Source: Ruminococcus sp. (GTDB lineage Bacteria > Bacillota > Clostridia > Oscillospirales > Acutalibacteraceae). From it: a stretch of DNA of 42,654 bases. Below the pieces are notes generated by a model that ran no database searches, was not told the origin of the DNA, and worked only from the letters and a program-made list of their open reading frames with translations. The stretch spans positions 1 to 42,654 of the forward strand of contig JAFQNJ010000049.1 of NCBI GenBank assembly GCA_017395925.1. Reading direction: 5' to 3'. Position numbers and translations under genes: made by a program. Positions 42,453-42,654 of the stretch are shown one piece after another (positions within the stretch are counted from its first letter, which is position 1; every line of letters starts with the position of its first letter).

Positions 42453-42640
42453 CGGCTTGCCGTTGTATATCATCAATTCCGCAAGGAATTGCATATCATC
42501 AACTTCGTTAGAAGTTGTATATCATCATTGCGAAAGGTTTTGATACACGCTAACGCGTGATGATATACAGTCCTAACGGACTGATGAGATACAACGATAG
42601 CGTTGCTATCGTTGATGATATGCCATTGCTTTCGCAATGG
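42450..42640. repeat. Multi-hairpin array 2 with orientation-switching 8-nt linkers
   Basis: Eight adjacent palindromes: 42450-42465, 42474-42491, 42500-42517, 42526-42542 (imperfect), 42546-42559, 42568-42583, 42592-42614 and 42623-42640. Stems differ in sequence, but all except the last begin CA and end TG (the last CC/GG). Linkers are 8 nt: TATATCAT, CATATCAT, TATATCAT on the left; ATGATATA, ATGAGATA, ATGATATG on the right, i.e. the reverse complement. Only the junction at 42543-42545 is shorter. The array lies upstream of the lipoprotein promoter and may continue past the window end. No ORF is present. Confidence 0.85.
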
Positions 42641-42654
42641 ATAAAAAAATTCTA

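Noticed and set aside
42450..42640. CRISPR array
   Set aside because: The constant parts are 8 nt, the variable parts are palindromes of 14-23 nt, the linker changes strand halfway, and no cas gene is present.
41785..42654. Insertion sequence or integron
   Set aside because: No transposase or integrase coding region is visible. The arrays could be non-autonomous, which is recorded as a finding, but an IS call has no support.
1..42654. tRNA, rRNA or prophage genes
   Set aside because: No cloverleaf, rRNA segment, capsid, portal or integrase sequence was recognised on either strand.

Overview
This window looks like chromosome from an anaerobic, spore-forming-lineage Clostridia (Bacillota), most like the Oscillospiraceae/Ruminococcaceae. 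The case rests on a ctsR-mcsA-mcsB-clpC operon, a short-form HisG paired with HisZ, a PyrD/PyrK type-1B dihydroorotate dehydrogenase, a BclA-like collagen protein, consensus sigma-A promoters with 17-bp spacers, and strong purine-rich ribosome binding sites. Genus and species cannot be fixed from the sequence alone. No tRNA, rRNA, CRISPR array, transposase or phage gene was recognised.

Layout. 1-5.5 kb is an accessory region: a LysR regulator cut by the window edge, a divergent ACT-ACT-metallo-beta-lactamase protein, a broken histidine-kinase tail, a short collagen-like protein, and three poorly characterised membrane or zinc-ribbon proteins. 5.5-9.4 kb (minus strand) carries homologues of Bacillus subtilis YdjI (SPFH), YdjG (zinc ribbon, membrane anchored) and YdjH (TPM domain), plus a tiny membrane protein. 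9.5-11 kb has a YfcE-like phosphodiesterase and SfsA. 11.06-19.73 kb is a complete histidine operon. It starts with a TrpR-family regulator (YerC/YecD type), has a clear palindrome in its promoter, and continues hisZ-hisG-hisD-hisC-hisB-hisH-hisA-hisF-hisIE-hisK; most genes overlap or abut. 19.8-25.2 kb (minus) holds a lipoprotein and the CtsR heat-shock/protein-arginine-kinase operon, with three CtsR-type boxes in its promoter. 25.3-34.25 kb (minus) is the pyrimidine operon pyrC-carB-pyrK-pyrD-pyrF-pyrE-pyrB, which lacks carA and is preceded by a leader that can fold into mutually exclusive antiterminator and terminator hairpins. 34.3-40.9 kb (minus) carries a lipid-kinase-like protein, a MATE transporter, a beta-CASP RNase-like protein, a LOG-family protein, a threonine-aldolase-like enzyme and a DUF3267 membrane zincin. 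41-42.65 kb is AT-rich: an alpha/beta hydrolase and a small lipoprotein, each preceded by an array of small hairpins.

How it works together. The his operon encodes all ten steps from PRPP to histidine; its first gene probably encodes its own repressor. The pyr operon makes UMP from carbamoyl phosphate precursors, but the glutaminase subunit CarA must come from elsewhere. The ATCase carries a C-terminal PyrI-type zinc domain fused in cis. CtsR, McsA, McsB and ClpC form a self-regulated protein quality control circuit.

The structure least explained by known features is the pair of multi-hairpin arrays at 41.79-41.94 kb and 42.45-42.64 kb. In the second, eight different small palindromes are mostly separated by 8-nt linkers (TATATCAT) that switch to the reverse complement (ATGATATA) halfway, giving the whole array a large-scale dyad. 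Other strong leads are the TrpR-family operator in the his promoter and the pyr leader attenuator.
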